Assembly: GCA_017475185.1 (NCBI GenBank)
Contig: JAFVGB010000015.1
Coordinates: 1-64,000, forward strand
Direction: 5' to 3'
Source: Clostridia bacterium
GTDB lineage: Bacteria; Bacillota_A; Clostridia; TANB77; CAG-508
Length of the DNA stretch: 64,000 nt
Made by a program: the position numbers and the translations under genes. A model generated the notes under the pieces. It saw only the letters and a program-made list of their open reading frames with translations. It ran no database searches and had not been told where the DNA came from. Shown here piece after piece: positions 36,386 to 45,514 of this stretch (the stretch's first letter is position 1; every line of letters begins with the position of its first letter).

Positions 36386-39100
36386 ATGAATGAAAATAAA
36401 GAAACAAAAAAATACTTCATTAAAGATGAAGAATTAACATCAATTAGTGAAGATAAGCTAAGTTCAAAAGATATTGCTAAAGAAATAGAATTAATAATAG
36501 ATAACACAAAAACACCATTTTCAATAGCTGTAACAGGGAAAAGTGGAAGTGGTAAATCATCTATAATTAATCTTGTAACAGAAAAATATAAACAAGATTC
36601 AGAATTTTATAATGTAAAGAAAATCAATATGTGGAAGGAAGAAAATAGTTCTTTAAAAAGCATATTAGATGAAAATTATGCAAGAAATAATAATGTGGAA
36701 AATATAGAAGAAGCGGAAAATATACAAATCAATAATCAAAACATAGAGAAAAACGAAGAAGTTATAAATAATGAGATAAATAATAAAAAAACAAAAAGCC
36801 CTGTATTAAAAAGATTTTTTAAAGTATTAAAAGCATTATTGATATTCGGAATGTGTTTCTTAATTACAACATTAATATATATTTTTATGGAATATATGAC
36901 AAGTAGAGATATTTATAATTCTAATGATATTTTCTTTGTAGAAAACACATATCTAAGTTACAGAGATAATATTGGAATTATTTTGGTATTTGCATTAGGT
37001 TTAACATTAATAACATATATTATAAATACTTTAAGGTTAGCTTCTAAAAAACAAAGAAAAACAATAATTCAAGAAAATCATGAAAATACAATAAATGAAC
37101 AACAAACAGTTGAAATTAATAGTAAACAAATCAGTGAAAACATTAGTTATATTAAACAAGAAAATAATAAAAATAGTATTATTGATACAAATAAAACAAA
37201 TTTAATAATTATTGAAGATATTGATAAATTACCAGTTTCAAAAATGTTAAAAACATTGGAAGATGTAAAATATTGTGATGATTATGATAATTGTATATTT
37301 ATTGTTCCATTTGATGAGAAAGTATTATCAAAAGCAATAGATGCAAGAAATCAAATGAAAATTAGTGGAAATTATAGACCTTTAAAATTTGAAAAAATAA
37401 TGGATAAAATATTTCAATTTAAAATATATGTTCCAAGAATTTCAAATGGAGATATTAAAGACTATGCATTAGATTTAGTAAATGAATCAATTTCTGATTT
37501 TACAAATGAATATATTGAAATTAAAACTTTTGAAAAAATTATTAGAAATATAATCATATATAAAAATGTAACAACACCAAGACATGTAAAAAAATTGATT
37601 AATAACTTTATTAGCAATAAAATTCTAATTTCATATAGAGTAGAAAATGAAAAAATAGATAGAAATATTGTAAATGTAAATAATTTTGATTATCAATTAG
37701 CAAAGCTTTCTGTTATTCAGTCAGATTTTGCAGATTTTTATGAAACTTTGTTTAAAGATTTTAGTTACTTAGATACTTTAACAGAATACTATTGTATGAA
37801 TATTGATGAATTAAGAAATGCTTATGAAAATATTGATGAAGAATTAAAGCCTTTCTTTACTACTAAATATAGAGCTTTAATGAATTTCTTAATTCAAACA
37901 AAAAATTGTAAAATAGAAAATCTTTCAACACTAATGTATTTAACAAAATTTAAAACAGAAAAGATATTTAAAGATAAAACTGTGTTAAGTTATATATTAG
38001 GTGAGGAAGATGTATCTGAATTACGTATTCAAGAAGTGTTAGAATTAGTAAAATTAATAGATAGCAAAGAAGATATAAAAGAATTTAATGAAAATAATTT
38101 TGAAAAGTTATTTGAAAAATATAAAGAAAATTCATCTAATAAAGTATATTTTACAGGATTTAATGAATATGTAGAGTTAACTTATGATAATATTGATGAA
38201 GACAAATATGTTGAATATTTACAAATTGTAGCAAATAATTATAATTATTATCCAGAAGAAGCTTTAAATGTGTTTAAAAATACTAAAATTGAAATTTCAA
38301 CAGAAATAATGAATGTTTTAGTAGATAAAATTAATAAGGGAATTTCTAAGGAAAATTATGATGAATCATTTGAATTTTTAAGAAATAACAGTGATCCTTT
38401 TTATGAAGAAGATGGAAATCTTTCAGATTATGTTCAATTTTTAGTAAATAATATAGGATTAGCTTCTAATCCTACTGAAGTTATCAAAGAGCTAGATGAA
38501 AATTTCAACAGAATAGGAAAGGTATATGAGTTAAATAAAAATATTCAAGGATTGGATAATTTAGATTACAATTATGCATATAACTTTCTAGCAAAATGCT
38601 TAGATAATGGTGATTTAGACAGAATGGTTAACATTACAAATTCTATTCTTTCAGATGAAAATTCTGTTGAGGGATATTTAAATATATTAGATAGAATGAA
38701 AAATTACAATATTGTAGATATTATTGAATGTAATGTTGATGATATTTTAGATGGAGTATTTAAAGAAAATAATATTTTATTAAAAAATCTTATTGAATTA
38801 GCAAGCAATAAACAAGATTCAATAGATCCAACAGATGTTATGAAATTGATTGAAACAGCTTTAAAAAATAATGATGAAGAATATAACAGTGATATATATA
38901 ATATACTTAATAAATTTGATAGAATGTATTTTTATGAAATTAGAAGAGATTTTAATGAAGTAATTTATTCAAATTTTCATAAATCTAAAAGTATAGAAAT
39001 TAAAAAAGCTGCTTTAGAATGCACAAGATACTTTAAAAATACTCGATTATTTAAGACAAAGCTAGATAAAGAAGAAGAAAAATTTTATGAAGAAAATTAG
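36386..39100 (+). CDS. KAP-family P-loop NTPase, membrane-anchored
   Basis: 904 residues. Walker A AVTGKSGSGKSS lies at about 47-58. A charged spacer is followed by two transmembrane helices (about 148-170 and 190-217), then the Walker B TNLIIIEDIDKLP at about 271-283. Helices inserted between Walker A and B are the hallmark of the KAP group (Kidins220/ARMS and PifA), some of which take part in phage exclusion. The C-terminal 500 residues are helical, Asn/Asp/Glu-rich and may be a sensor. It is a single gene with its own promoter and terminator. A defence role is an inference. Confidence 0.7.
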   Translation: MNENKETKKYFIKDEELTSISEDKLSSKDIAKEIELIIDNTKTPFSIAVTGKSGSGKSSIINLVTEKYKQDSEFYNVKKINMWKEENSSLKSILDENYARNNNVENIEEAENIQINNQNIEKNEEVINNEINNKKTKSPVLKRFFKVLKALLIFGMCFLITTLIYIFMEYMTSRDIYNSNDIFFVENTYLSYRDNIGIILVFALGLTLITYIINTLRLASKKQRKTIIQENHENTINEQQTVEINSKQISENISYIKQENNKNSIIDTNKTNLIIIEDIDKLPVSKMLKTLEDVKYCDDYDNCIFIVPFDEKVLSKAIDARNQMKISGNYRPLKFEKIMDKIFQFKIYVPRISNGDIKDYALDLVNESISDFTNEYIEIKTFEKIIRNIIIYKNVTTPRHVKKLINNFISNKILISYRVENEKIDRNIVNVNNFDYQLAKLSVIQSDFADFYETLFKDFSYLDTLTEYYCMNIDELRNAYENIDEELKPFFTTKYRALMNFLIQTKNCKIENLSTLMYLTKFKTEKIFKDKTVLSYILGEEDVSELRIQEVLELVKLIDSKEDIKEFNENNFEKLFEKYKENSSNKVYFTGFNEYVELTYDNIDEDKYVEYLQIVANNYNYYPEEALNVFKNTKIEISTEIMNVLVDKINKGISKENYDESFEFLRNNSDPFYEEDGNLSDYVQFLVNNIGLASNPTEVIKELDENFNRIGKVYELNKNIQGLDNLDYNYAYNFLAKCLDNGDLDRMVNITNSILSDENSVEGYLNILDRMKNYNIVDIIECNVDDILDGVFKENNILLKNLIELASNKQDSIDPTDVMKLIETALKNNDEEYNSDIYNILNKFDRMYFYEIRRDFNEVIYSNFHKSKSIEIKKAALECTRYFKNTRLFKTKLDKEEEKFYEEN

Positions 39101-39101
39101 T

Positions 39102-39142
39102 TAAAAAAATGGAAATGAGTAAAATATCATTTCCATTTTTTT
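39102..39142. terminator. Bidirectional terminator
   Basis: AAAAAAATGGAAATGA and TCATTTCCATTTTTTT; ends the KAP gene on the plus strand and yabG on the minus strand. Confidence 0.88.
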
Positions 39143-39966
39143 ATAAATAAATTTTTGAACTTTTTCCATATACACCAATACCACTTATACCTTTTTGTCC
39201 ATCTCTTAGATCATTTTCAAAATCTTTTATTGAAATAAATTTATTAGTGCTTGTTATAGCAATATTTTCGGCAACAATCAAAGGATCTACAAAATCTATC
39301 AATATTCGTGCAGGGGAAGAAGCAAAGTTTGCACCAGCTTGTATTAGAGCTTCATAATAACTTTGACATGCTCCTGCAAAAATTGCTAAATTATTTGTGT
39401 AATTTTCCCATTTTCGTGCTTCAATAACGGTTTTTACGAAATATGCAGAATTTCTGTAATTATAAATATCATTAAATCCTGTACCATTTTTTATCATACC
39501 ATCATGACCTGTTATGATAAGAATGTCAGGATTGTATCTGTTTAATAAATTTCTTACTAAAAACGGTTGCCTATTTTCAGAAATATTTTTAACAACAGCA
39601 TTAATACCAAGATTTTTATAATATTTTATGGATTTTTGAGAATATCTACTATCTCCGTCTAAATGTAATACTTTACCATAGTAATTTTTATTAAACCTTT
39701 GAATTTTATTACCTATGCGGCTTGTATATTTATTCAAATGCACTAAAAAACGTTTTTCTAAACTTTCAACATTTGATTTTATAATACGTTTATCTATTAA
39801 TTCTAAATCTTCCAGTGGACTATCAGCTTTTATTCTCATTGTTAATCCTTTTAAAATTGCTATTTGTGTATTATTATTTAATTTTATAATCCTATCTACA
39901 ACGAAAATAATATCTTTTTGATATGAGATTCTACCAACAATATCACCGTTTTTTTATTTTTTTCAA
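39141..39966 (-). CDS. yabG: Sporulation-specific protease YabG (apparent +1 frameshift)
   Basis: YabG is a cysteine-type protease that processes spore-coat proteins. The joined protein has 274 residues, close to the usual 280-290. The proposed start is TTG at 39966, with GGAAGG ten bases upstream. The first codons read Met-KKIKK, then CGG and TGA in the zero frame; skipping the C gives GDIVGRISYQKDIIFVVDR and continues without interruption through KVLHLDGDSRY, DILIITGHDGM and AIFAGACQSYYEALIQAGA to the end. Without the shift, translation could start only at ATG 39839 and would lose the conserved N-terminal domain. veg lies divergently upstream, the usual yabG-veg neighbourhood. Confidence 0.88.
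39946..39948 (-). other. Candidate +1 frameshift site CGG in yabG
   Basis: On the minus strand: AAA AAA CGG TGA. Skipping C gives AAA AAA GGT GAT ATT GTT, the conserved G-D-I-V start of YabG. The stop is the next zero-frame codon. A length change in the adjacent A-runs is an alternative. Confidence 0.65.
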
Positions 39967-40249
39967 TTTAAACACACCTTCCAATTTATAAGGTTATTAT
40001 ATTTTATGTCATTAATTGTAAATTTGTGTTGAAACAAAAAAGTTTTATGTAATTTGTATATTTTATCCTGATTGTTTAAAATTGCCTAAAATACTGAAAC
40101 TTTCGAAATTTAGGTTTAAAATAATTATTAAACATAAAATTGTAATAATTTTGTAATATAATTGTGATGTAAATGTAACATTGATACTCCGAATTGGCGA
40201 AAACACTGAAAACACTGGATTACAAGAGATTTTTTGAATTGAGAGCTCT

Positions 40250-40278
40250 TTGACAATTTTCGCCCAGAATGCTATAAT
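40250..40278 (+). promoter_or_regulatory. Consensus promoter of veg
   Basis: TTGACA (40250-40255), 17 bases, TATAAT (40273-40278). The veg promoter of Bacillus subtilis is known to be exceptionally strong, and this one has the same perfect boxes. Confidence 0.85.
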
Positions 40279-40310
40279 CAAAGTATCTTAAAGAAGTAGG
40301 TGATTGTTAA

Positions 40311-40616
40311 ATGATTTGCAAAAATGATATTTCAAATATTAAAGCAGATATTGAAGAAATGAGCGGCAACAAACAACGTATTATTGTTAAGGGGTCTCTA
40401 GGAAGGAGTAAATCGTTTGAAAAAGAAGCCACAGTAGAGAAAGCATACCCTAATATGTTTATAGTAAAATATGATAATGAAGATAGAAATGCAACATGGA
40501 GTTATATAGATGTTTTAACTAGAACAGTTGAGCTTGAAATATTTGATGGAGAAAAATATAATCCATTATTACCACCATTAGCAGAAGATATAAAAAGAGC
40601 AAAAGCTACACTATAA
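40311..40616 (+). CDS. veg: Veg family protein
   Basis: A 101-residue protein of the Veg/DUF1021 family: IKADIEEMSGNKQRIIVKGS, then YPNMFIVKYDNED and WSYIDVLTRTVELEIF. In Bacillus, Veg promotes biofilm matrix expression; its biochemical role is unclear. The C-terminal 20 residues are an extension. It is divergent from yabG, as in many Firmicutes. Confidence 0.9.
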   Translation: MICKNDISNIKADIEEMSGNKQRIIVKGSLGRSKSFEKEATVEKAYPNMFIVKYDNEDRNATWSYIDVLTRTVELEIFDGEKYNPLLPPLAEDIKRAKATL

Positions 40617-40639
40617 AATGAAATAATTGAATATTATAT

Positions 40640-40673
40640 AAAAACTCAAGAATTTTTTTCTTGAGTTTTTTTG
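40640..40673 (+). terminator. Terminator of veg
   Basis: AAAACTCAAGAA / TTCTTGAGTTTTTTT. Confidence 0.88.
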
Positions 40674-40706
40674 TTGAAACATTTAGGGACGGTTTTGTTT
40701 TGTTAC
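40674..40706. repeat. Half GGGACGG element
   Basis: TTGAAACATTTAGGGACGGTTTTG, a left half with the TGAAACATTT outer word as at 24899; no right half. Confidence 0.6.
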
Positions 40707-40804
40707 AGTGTGATAGTAAGAACAAGTAAAATGTTTAAAATTAAAAGAATATTTTATAAAAACTAAAAATATACTTTATTAAATAAAAAATAGGAGGTAA
40801 TAAA

Positions 40805-42334
40805 ATGTCAATAGAAACATTAAAAGAAAGTTTATGTATTAATCAAATAATTGGAAAAGCTAAAGAAAACATTATTGCAGAAGGTGATGTTATAATTCCA
40901 GATATAAAACCAGATATTTTAAGTACAATAAATACAAATGGAACAGTATGTATATATAAAAAAGAAGTGTTAGATGGAAGAATAAGAATTGATGGTGGAG
41001 TACAAGTATATATAATGTATTTAGCAGATGATGAAAATGGAAATATAAGAGGGATTAATACAGTAATCGATTTTACAAAAGTAATTGAAATGGAGAATGT
41101 GAACTCAAGTATGAACATAGAAAGCAATATAAATTTAGGAACAATAGAATGCAAAATATTGAATGGAAGGAAAGTTAATATTAAGGCAAATATTGATATT
41201 GATGTTAACATATATTCTAACGAAAATATTGAATTTATAAAAAATGTTGAAAATGATGATAGTATACAAGTTTTAAATACATCTGCTACAATTAATTCTT
41301 TACTAGGTAATGGTTCTACAAAAGTATATGCCAAAGATACAATGACAATAGATAATAATGATAATTTGTCTGAGATAATGAAAGTAAATTTAAATTTAAT
41401 AAATAAAGAGACTAAAACTAGTTATAATAAAATACTTGCAAAATCAGACATGCAAGTAAATATTATGTATTTAACAGAGGATAATAGAGTAAATGAAATT
41501 AATTGGCAAATTCCAGTTATGGGATTTATAGATATGCCAGATATAACAGATGATAATTTATGCTGTATTAATTATGAGATAAAAAACTGCTTATTAAAGC
41601 CAAATAGTACAGAAGAACATTCAATATATATAGAAGTTGAATTAGAAATTTCATGTAATGTTTTTGAGCAAAAAGAGTTAAATATAATACAGGATTTATA
41701 TAGCCCAACAGAAAATTTAGTAATTAATCAAAAGAACATTACAGTAATGCAAGATAAAAGAGTTATTTCTGATAAATGTTCTGTTAAAGAAAAGATGAAT
41801 ATTCCTGAACTTCAAAATTCTAAAGTATGCAATACGGAAATAGTACCTAAGATTGTAAAACAAAATGTATATAATGATAGAATTGTTCTGGAAGGAGAAT
41901 TACAAATAAAATTCATTTTTATTTCTAATATTACAAATAGAATAGATATCAAAATGCAGAGTATACCATTTAATACAAGTATTGATTGTATGGGCGTTTC
42001 AGCTAATTCTAATATAGATACAAATATTGAGATAGCAAGTCAAAATATTGAAGTAATGCCTGATGGTAGTATTGAAGCTAATATGGAGTTAAATATTATG
42101 ATAGATAATTCGAAAATGACGGAAGTAAAAGTTATTGATAATATTGAAAATTCTGAGGACAATACCGATAATATTTACAGCATAGTGGTGTATTTTGTAA
42201 AACCAGGGGATACTTTGTGGAATATAGCTAAAAGATTTAAAAGTACAATAAATGCGATTGCTTCTGTTAACGGTATAGAGGATGAGAATAAAATAAATGT
42301 GGGGCAACAGTTATTTATTCCCAAGTTTGTCTAG
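40805..42334 (+). CDS. SPOCS and LysM domain protein (spore coat/cortex)
   Basis: 509 residues. The N-terminal two-thirds are repeated DUF3794/SPOCS units, with the pattern of IIGKAKENIIAEGDVIIPD at the start and a second unit near 300-440. A single LysM (about 465-508) ends it: YFVKPGDTLWNIAKRFKSTI and INVGQQLFIPKF. LysM binds peptidoglycan, and SPOCS proteins are spore-envelope components in clostridia (SpoVID/SipL-like). AGGAGG precedes the ATG. It lies between veg and yunB. Confidence 0.88.
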   Translation: MSIETLKESLCINQIIGKAKENIIAEGDVIIPDIKPDILSTINTNGTVCIYKKEVLDGRIRIDGGVQVYIMYLADDENGNIRGINTVIDFTKVIEMENVNSSMNIESNINLGTIECKILNGRKVNIKANIDIDVNIYSNENIEFIKNVENDDSIQVLNTSATINSLLGNGSTKVYAKDTMTIDNNDNLSEIMKVNLNLINKETKTSYNKILAKSDMQVNIMYLTEDNRVNEINWQIPVMGFIDMPDITDDNLCCINYEIKNCLLKPNSTEEHSIYIEVELEISCNVFEQKELNIIQDLYSPTENLVINQKNITVMQDKRVISDKCSVKEKMNIPELQNSKVCNTEIVPKIVKQNVYNDRIVLEGELQIKFIFISNITNRIDIKMQSIPFNTSIDCMGVSANSNIDTNIEIASQNIEVMPDGSIEANMELNIMIDNSKMTEVKVIDNIENSEDNTDNIYSIVVYFVKPGDTLWNIAKRFKSTINAIASVNGIEDENKINVGQQLFIPKFV

Positions 42335-42341
42335 ATATTTT

Positions 42342-42390
42342 CAGCTAAAAGCTAGCACTTTCAATTATGTAAGGCTAGCTTTTAGTTACT
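42342..42390 (+). terminator. Hairpin between SPOCS gene and yunB
   Basis: CTAAAAGCTAGC and GCTAGCTTTTAG form a long stem with a loop of about 20 bases; the T-run is poor, so read-through into yunB is possible. Confidence 0.6.
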
Positions 42391-42415
42391 CTATAATTGT
42401 GTTTTAGGAGTAAAG

Positions 42416-43199
42416 ATGGATAAGATATATTCTAGGAAGAGACTATTAATTCCAAAGATAAAAATAGGAAAAGTGAAAAGTGGAATAAAATGGAAAAAAA
42501 CGAATTATTCAGATGCTGACAATAACAATATTTTTAAAGATAAAAAGTTTGAAAAAATAGTAAATAGAAAATTGATAAAAACAGCTATAATTGTATTTAT
42601 TGCTATATGTATAGCAAATAGAATAATTGCAACAATTGAGCCAACCATGGATGTTTTATGTGTAGACATGGCAAAATCTATTGCAACAAGAATTTCAAAC
42701 GAACAGGCAACATCTGTAATGGAGAAATATAAATATGAAGATATTTCAAATGTTGTTAAAGATGATGAAGAAAATATAAAAATGATTCAAATGAATGTAG
42801 TTACAGTAAATGCGATTACTTCAGACGTTGCTTTAAAAATACAAGAGGGATTAGATAATTATAAAAGTGATGAGTTTTCAATTAAACTTGGAACTTTTAC
42901 TCGGAACAAAAATATTATCAGGTAGGGGACCAGACATTCCAATAAAAATGGCAACTGTTGGAAATGTTGAAACAGATTTAGTTTCACAATTTTCTCAAGC
43001 AGGAATAAATCAAACTTTACATAGAATTTATTTGAATGTGAGTTGTAAGGTAACGATTTTGACACCGTTTGATACGATTGATCAAAATATAACTAATCAG
43101 GTTTTGATTGCTGAAGCGGTTATATTAGGAGAGGTGCCGTCTAATTATTATAATTTAAATGGAATAAAATCTGATGATCTGATAGAGTTGATCGAATAA
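42416..43199 (+). CDS. yunB: Sporulation protein YunB (apparent +1 frameshift)
   Basis: YunB is a membrane-anchored sporulation protein. The joined protein has 260 residues, as is usual. A basic start is followed by a single helix (about 55-77, TAIIVFIAICIANRIIA). The first frame runs through KIQEGLDNYKSDEFSIKLGTFT and stops seven codons after CGG at codon 163. Skipping the C gives G-T-K-I-L-S-G-R-G-P and the conserved GINQTLHRIYLNVS and LIAEAVILGEVP. The break falls in the conserved LGT-xxG-xxxLxGRGP motif, so the shift is needed for any complete YunB. Confidence 0.9.
42902..42904 (+). other. Candidate +1 frameshift site CGG in yunB
   Basis: ACT CGG AAC AAA in the zero frame; skipping C gives ACT GGA ACA AAA ATA TTA TCA GGT, which restores the conserved Gly. 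The zero-frame stop comes at the seventh codon after CGG. Confidence 0.7.
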
Positions 43200-43261
43200 T
43201 TTTGGAAAGTGTCTATAAAATTATAGAATCATTTGTCAATTATTAATTTTTGAAAAGTGAA

Positions 43262-43304
43262 AGAAAAGGACAGCTACTTCAATTGAAGTATGCTGTCCTT
43301 TTTG
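43262..43304. terminator. Bidirectional terminator
   Basis: AAAAGGACAGC..GCTGTCCTTTTT; serves yunB and the minus-strand gene at 43315. Confidence 0.88.
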
Positions 43305-43314
43305 TAGCACTAGG

Positions 43315-44034
43315 CTACTGGATGTTGTGACACTGAGAAATAGCACGTTCGGCCGCACCTTTTCCGTTATCCATGTTATAACCGTGGGTGCGAATAATAG
43401 TACCTTCCAAATTGATTTTCATAACACGCCCTGCAAGATAGTCGAAGCAGGTTGTCTGTTCTAAAAGTTCACGAGCCTCTTCAATAGTCATAGGTTTAGG
43501 ATTGTAATTAAAAAATCCCATTCCATGAGGGTGTGAATTATTATACAGAGCTGCCAAGACCTCGGCTTTATCTTTGTTAGAGATATCCACAACGCCTTCT
43601 TCGACGATAGTAACACCGAAATCTTCCTTGGTTTCATCAATTGGTGGCTGGGCTTCGCAAAATACTTGAGTAAATTTTGTTCTGAATTCTTCGGCAAATT
43701 CTTTGCTTGCAATCTTGTCTATGATAAGAGGAAAGTAGCTCATATAAATTGCAATCCGCAATTTTTCCTCTTTGAGTTTTTCAGGAAATGGTACTTTTTT
43801 TGCAAATCCGCAGCGTTCTTTCTCGAGGTCATCCATAGCACAAAGGATAAGCAACATCATTCCTTCAGGAACCAGCTGGTTGTTGGCAACGTCTGCCAAA
43901 TAATCAGCAAAGTCATGGAGTTCGTACGGGACGTTAGTTGCTACCTTCCGTGCTTCACGAAGCTTGTTAGGCACATCCATTAATAAAACTTCGCCATTGG
44001 TGTTTTTGGCGTTTTTGGTGTTTTTGATCATCAT
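43315..44034 (-). CDS. Orphan protein, foreign-looking composition
   Basis: A 239-residue soluble protein beginning MMIKNTKNAKNTNGEVLLM, not recognised. GAAAGGATG lies seven bases before ATG. Its GC content and codons clearly differ from the neighbours. Codon 29, at 43950-43948, is an in-frame CGG read as Arg; a +1 shift there would reach TAG two codons later. It has its own near-consensus promoter and a strong terminator. It resembles the orphans at 1263 and 17536 in composition and layout, although no sequence similarity is obvious. Confidence 0.65.
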   Translation of the reverse strand: MMIKNTKNAKNTNGEVLLMDVPNKLREARKVATNVPYELHDFADYLADVANNQLVPEGMMLLILCAMDDLEKERCGFAKKVPFPEKLKEEKLRIAIYMSYFPLIIDKIASKEFAEEFRTKFTQVFCEAQPPIDETKEDFGVTIVEEGVVDISNKDKAEVLAALYNNSHPHGMGFFNYNPKPMTIEEARELLEQTTCFDYLAGRVMKINLEGTIIRTHGYNMDNGKGAAERAISQCHNIQ

Positions 44035-44134
44035 GATTAGACATCCTTTCTGTAATTGAAATTTTATTATTACCTAGTGTTTTGTAAAACAATAGCTTAA
44101 AGCTGATGTAATATAAAAACACAGTCGTAAATAT

Positions 44135-44163
44135 ATTATATAATACTTTACATAAAAAGTCAA
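44135..44163 (-). promoter_or_regulatory. Sigma-A promoter for the 43315 gene
   Basis: On the minus strand, TTGACT (44163-44158), 17 bases, TATAAT (44140-44135). A leader of about 100 bases precedes the start codon. Confidence 0.75.
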
Positions 44164-44201
44164 TTTTGCCATTTTTTCAAAAATTGAATATTCTCAATTG
44201 C

Positions 44202-44238
44202 AAAAAAACACAGAAGTGTAATATAACTTCTGTGTTTG
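44202..44238 (-). terminator. Terminator of rplM-rpsI
   Basis: On the minus strand, AAACACAGAAGT..ACTTCTGTGTTTTTTT. Confidence 0.85.
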
Positions 44239-44255
44239 ATATTTTGCAATAAATT

Positions 44256-44663
44256 CTATCTTTTTGAGAATTGTGGCGCACGTCTTGCTTTCTTTAAACC
44301 ATATTTCTTTCTTTCTTTCATACGAGGATCTCTTGTTAAGAAACCTGCTGATTTTAAAGTTGGTCTATATTCTTCATTAGCTAATAATAAAGCTCTTGAA
44401 ATACCATGACGGATAGCTCCAGCTTGACCTGTAAATCCACCACCGATTACTTTACAAATTACATCATATTTTGTAACAGTGTTTGTAGCTGTTAATGGTT
44501 GTCTTACTATAACTTTTAAAGTTTCAGCACCGAAATATTCATCAATATTTCTACCATTAATTGTTATAACACCTGTTCCTTCAACTAATCTTACTCTTGC
44601 AATTGATTTTTTTCTTCTTCCTGTACCGTAGAAAACTATTTTTTCTGATTTTGCTTTAGGCAT
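44256..44663 (-). CDS. rpsI: 30S ribosomal protein S9
   Basis: 135 residues. It contains [44 protein letters not shown] and the basic end [17 protein letters not shown], whose last residues reach the P-site tRNA. GGGAGGAAAT precedes the ATG. It is paired with rplM, as in nearly all bacteria. Confidence 0.97.
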   Translation of the reverse strand: MPKAKSEKIVFYGTGRRKKSIARVRLVEGTGVITINGRNIDEYFGAETLKVIVRQPLTATNTVTKYDVICKVIGGGFTGQAGAIRHGISRALLLANEEYRPTLKSAGFLTRDPRMKERKKYGLKKARRAPQFSKR

Positions 44664-44688
44664 TTTTTATTTCCTCCCTTAATATAAA

Positions 44689-45123
44689 TTAGAAATTCCA
44701 AATTTCTGGTTTTTGTGCTGCGTTGTCATGTTCGCTACCAGCATAAATTCTTACTTTTTTAAGCATTTGTCTTCCTAATGTGTTTTTAGGAAGCATTCCT
44801 TTGATTGCAAGCATCATTGCTTTTTCTGGATTTTTCTCCATCATAACTCTTGCAGTAGTTTCTTTCATTCCACCAATATAACCTGAATGGTGTCTGTAAA
44901 TTTTTTGATCTAATTTTTTTCCAGTGAAAATTGCTTCACTTGCATTTAGTATTATAACGTGATCTCCTGCATCCATGTTTGGTGTATAAGTTGGTTTGTG
45001 TTTACCTCTTAATAATTTAGCAGCTTCTGTTGCTACTCTACCTAATGGTTTGTTTGCAGCATCAATTATATACCATTTTCTTTCGATTTCATTTCCTTTT
45101 AATACATATGTTGTGTTATTCAT
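44689..45123 (-). CDS. rplM: 50S ribosomal protein L13
   Basis: 144 residues. [27 protein letters not shown], the [15 protein letters not shown] segment and [15 protein letters not shown] are typical of L13. The start [10 protein letters not shown] follows GGAGGGTAA; the longer frame would include that ribosome site. It lies first in the rplM-rpsI unit. Confidence 0.97.
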   Translation of the reverse strand: MNNTTYVLKGNEIERKWYIIDAANKPLGRVATEAAKLLRGKHKPTYTPNMDAGDHVIILNASEAIFTGKKLDQKIYRHHSGYIGGMKETTARVMMEKNPEKAMMLAIKGMLPKNTLGRQMLKKVRIYAGSEHDNAAQKPEIWNF

Positions 45124-45236
45124 GGTAAAAATTACCCTCCATTTCATAAAATAATTTAATTTATATATGAAACTTAAAGTGAAACTACCGGGGAGAAGTT
45201 TGCCTTCAAGTCATATGTCAATTTAATTGCTTTACT
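45124..45236 (-). promoter_or_regulatory. rplM leader, possible L13 autoregulatory RNA
   Basis: The transcribed leader contains GAAGGCAAACTTC, a tight stem, then CCCCGG and AGTTTCACTTTAAGTTTC. Firmicutes often carry an L13-binding leader at this place; I cannot confirm the consensus by eye. Confidence 0.45.
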
Positions 45237-45265
45237 ATTTTATAACAGATTCTGGTAAAAGTCAA
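45237..45265 (-). promoter_or_regulatory. Promoter of rplM-rpsI
   Basis: On the minus strand, TTGACT (45265-45260), 17 bases, TAAAAT (45242-45237). Confidence 0.7.
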
Positions 45266-45514
45266 GGGTTTTGTAAAAGAAATTTAGATATATATCAATA
45301 TTAAAACCTAAGTTAGGAGTGAAATTTACAATACTCTACATAATGTTGCACAATGAACGTTATATAAATATGATAATAGACGTAAAATTTTATTTTAAAT
45401 AAATTCTCATTATTGAAACAAAGAAATAAAGATGTTATAATAAAGAAGGTAGATTTATGCCAAAAATTTCTTAATGTTTTTGAATTTTTATTAATTAGGA
45501 GAGGTGCCCCGAAA

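Noticed and set aside
39839..39845. A second frameshift in yabG near its internal ATG
   Set aside because: Re-reading the join showed GGA TTA ACA ATG AGA in one continuous frame, so only the CGG site is needed.
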